Shown: positions 63,664 through 64,000 of the stretch, one piece after another
Layout: each line of letters starts with the position of its first letter
Position numbering within the stretch: position 1 is the stretch's first letter
Origin: Hallella seregens ATCC 51272
GTDB lineage: Bacteria; Bacteroidota; Bacteroidia; Bacteroidales; Bacteroidaceae
DNA: 64,000 nucleotides
NCBI RefSeq assembly: GCF_000518545.1
Contig: NZ_JADU01000006.1
Location: 1-64,000, forward strand
Direction of reading: 5' to 3'
Made by a program: the position numbers and the translations under genes
Notes under the pieces: model-generated
Told to the model about the DNA's origin: nothing
Seen by the model: only the letters and a program-made list of their open reading frames with translations
The model's database searches: none

Positions 63664-64000
63664 ATGGCTAAAGACGAAATCGAGGTGGTGCCTTTCGGCG
63701 CATTCCGCGAGCTTATGGAGCACCCGGGCCCGGTAAGCAGCGGACTGTCGTGCGCCTGCGACGACTACGGCGTGACGCTGGGCGCACCCCATTTGTTCCG
63801 TTCCGTGTTCGGTCGTTCCCACTATGTACGCATGGATTGCATGCGCATGGGCATCGTCAAGGAGGGGTTCTGCAGCCTGATGGTCAACGGCAAGACGTAC
63901 CGTTGCCAGCCCGGCGACTTGATTTATATCAATTGGGGGGGGGTATTGGGCCCTGATATATTTGCCCGAGGAGTCGTTTTCGAGGGCATGGCGGCCCGCG
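63664..64000 (+). CDS. AraC-type regulator, N-terminal part, cut by window end
   Basis: The frame from ATG 63664 stays open to the window end (112 residues). It looks like the N-terminal sensor domain of Bacteroidales AraC regulators: FCSLMVNGKTYRCQPGDLIYINW and the later VVFEGMAAR. The DNA-binding domain would lie beyond the edge. A run of nine G at 63,935-63,943 lies within the frame; one base more or less would bring a stop codon soon after. The conserved ends on both sides of the run indicate that the present frame is right. Confidence 0.75.
   Translation, partial: MAKDEIEVVPFGAFRELMEHPGPVSSGLSCACDDYGVTLGAPHLFRSVFGRSHYVRMDCMRMGIVKEGFCSLMVNGKTYRCQPGDLIYINWGGVLGPDIFARGVVFEGMAAR

Overview
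The window is a piece of Bacteroidota chromosome, most likely Prevotellaceae. Evidence: promoters fit the Bacteroidetes pattern TTTG-N18-20-TAnnTTTG with no Shine-Dalgarno sites; the gene families include Bacteroidales-type tyrosine recombinases without catalytic Arg I, a DUF5112/DUF5113-type sensor with its DUF5932-type regulator, a BspA-like leucine-rich-repeat surface protein, a DUF5107-TPR protein and a PPi-dependent phosphofructokinase. I see no rRNA, tRNA or CRISPR array.

Region 1 (1 to about 13,090) is clearly less GC-rich than the rest and looks like an acquired island. It holds the end of an IS21-family element, a TetR regulator with a heterodimeric exporter-type ABC pair, an RND (MMPL) exporter with a LolA-like periplasmic protein and a DUF1302-like beta-barrel, then an operon of two tyrosine recombinases plus a small RhuM-like protein at the right edge. 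Three short tandem-repeat arrays with 22-23 bp periods flank the RND gene.

Region 2 (13.1-28 kb, mostly minus strand): MacAB-TolC type efflux genes in one run with a LytS/LytR two-component system; riboflavin synthase with a long leader; a phytase-like secreted protein; FetAB-like ABC genes; a secreted TPR protein; gyrA.

Region 3 (28-40 kb): an atypical double sensor kinase, its regulator and an AbgT-like half-size membrane protein, followed by a hexuronate/KDG branch (eda, kdgK, a LacI-type regulator, uxaA) and an NhaC-type antiporter.

Region 4 (40-54.8 kb): two GH25 lysozymes around a zinc-ribbon protein, PPi-PFK, an acyltransferase, a large amidase-like secreted protein, YgiQ radical SAM protein, a PP2C-like protein starting with GTG, truA, a DMT transporter and dapA.

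Region 5 (55.3-64 kb): AraC regulator divergent from an MFS sugar transporter and a DUF5107-TPR protein (probable carbohydrate locus), then a BspA-like LRR protein with a small C-SG peptide gene, and a truncated AraC gene with a G9 tract.

The most unusual signal lies between genes. Several arrays with exact 22 or 23 bp periods, often with a dyad in each unit, occur at seven places. Two of them sit beside a 31-32 bp perfect inverted repeat that occurs in opposite orientations at 21.2 kb and 55.2 kb. These arrays are my best candidates for something undescribed.
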